DNA of 64,000 nucleotides from DATCJU01 sp036562635 (GTDB lineage Bacteria > Actinomycetota > Actinomycetes > Mycobacteriales > Pseudonocardiaceae), in the NCBI GenBank assembly GCA_036562635.1, contig DATCJU010000011.1, positions 1 to 64,000 of the forward strand, read 5' to 3'. The notes under the pieces were generated by a model that saw only the letters and a list, made by a program, of their open reading frames with translations, made no database searches and was not told the origin of the DNA. How positions within the stretch are numbered: position 1 is the stretch's first letter; every line of letters begins with the position of its first letter. This document shows, piece by piece, positions 60,987 through 64,000 of the stretch. Made by a program: the position numbers and the translations under genes.

Positions 60987-61363
60987 GGCACATACCCTCT
61001 CTGCGCCGGCCTGCCTCCTGCCCGCTCGCGGATCGGGACCTCCAACCCTGCCGGCTTCAGGCGACGTGGCAACAACCGGGTGGCCGGCTTCCCGCTGCGG
61101 CGGAACCGGGTGGCCCGGGTGCAGCGGCCCCGTCGAACCCGGCGGCATCGCCACCGGTCTCCGGCTGCCCGGTCACCGGTCGGCCCACTGCGGTCACCTC
61201 CACCGTGTCCCGCTGCTCGCCGTGGCACCCCACCGGCCGACCGGGGTGTGACCGACCGGGATCGCCCGAGCCCGTCGGCCACACCCCGGGGTCCGCGCAC
61301 CGTCCGCATGGACAGGTCGAACCAGGTGGCGTGCTCGGTGTTCTCCGGGTGCGCACGCCCCGG
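60987..61363. other. 377-bp intergenic region
   Basis: No gene or clear signal seen. It lies between the UvrA-like stop and the small hypothetical gene, both on the minus strand. Confidence 0.45.
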
Positions 61364-63754
<2,391 letters not shown>

Positions 63755-64000
63755 GTCTCCCTCTGTCAGGCAGGACCGTGTCCGGTCTCCGCCGGCATCG
63801 CTCTGCTCGACCCACCGGCGTCGAGCGGGGAATCAGTTCTCCCGACAGCGAGCCGTGGCGCCCGCCGGTCGGCGGTGGTGGTCAGGAGCACGTACGAGAG
63901 CGGCGACCGTCATCCGGGGTTCCCGTGCGGTGCCACGGTGACACCGCACGGGTCGGACAGCTGTGTTCGGCCGCCGTGACGTGGGTGAAGGACGCCACCG

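Overview
The window is high-GC (third codon positions mostly G or C) actinomycete chromosome. Supporting signs are GTG/TTG starts, several leaderless-looking starts with a TANNNT box 6-8 nt upstream, an F420-dependent LLM oxidoreductase, an IniB/IniA/IniC-type dynamin locus, DUF5703, DUF5947 and DUF6084 proteins, and a group 1h [NiFe]-hydrogenase. Together these fit a filamentous actinobacterium, perhaps Pseudonocardiales. That placement is inference.

Layout. (1) 1-3673: proline catabolism, pruA and proline dehydrogenase, divergent from a PucR-type regulator. (2) 3685-7186: a hypothetical protein, a GNAT acetyltransferase, an MBL hydrolase and an SDR. (3) 7244-15993: an ini-like stress locus. 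A LuxR/MalT-type regulator and a membrane-anchored Hsp70-like protein are read leftwards. An IniB-like repeat protein and two dynamin-like GTPases are read rightwards. (4) 16141-23691: housekeeping genes (histidine phosphatase, UppP, LLM oxidoreductase, aldo/keto reductase, beta-propeller lipoprotein with DUF5703 partner, SDR, M20 peptidase). (5) 23799-36574: accessory DNA starting at tRNA-Leu(GAG). It holds a truncated RHS protein coupled to a frameshifted PrsW-like protease, a NADAR protein, an XRE/ImmA-IrrE/multi-TM operon ending in a P450 remnant, a caspase/EACC1-like pair, an MBL hydrolase and a frameshifted desaturase. (6) 36766-51352: group 1h hydrogenase. hypF is rightward. A long leftward operon carries two SIS proteins, a HypC-like protein, small and large subunits, NifU-like, DUF5947, DUF6084, unnamed accessory proteins, a maturation protease, and hypC, D, E, A and B. 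(7) 51846-58810: small secreted protein, HTH-TM-glycosidase-like fusion, thioesterase-like protein, a DUF692 (MNIO) cluster with a Cys/Gly-tailed TIGR04222-type candidate substrate, and a secreted guanyl-RNase-like protein. (8) 59963-63754: methyltransferase, small protein and a class II UvrA-like ATPase.

How the genes work together. The hydrogenase genes are a near-complete kit for making and maturing an H2-oxidising enzyme of the type that uses trace atmospheric H2. The ini-like locus looks like an envelope-stress or membrane-remodelling module with its own regulator. Three intact-looking genes are broken by small indels (PrsW, desaturase, TIGR04222), at least two in homopolymers. They could be real decay or assembly errors. 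The RHS and P450 remnants suggest turnover in the 24-36 kb accessory block.
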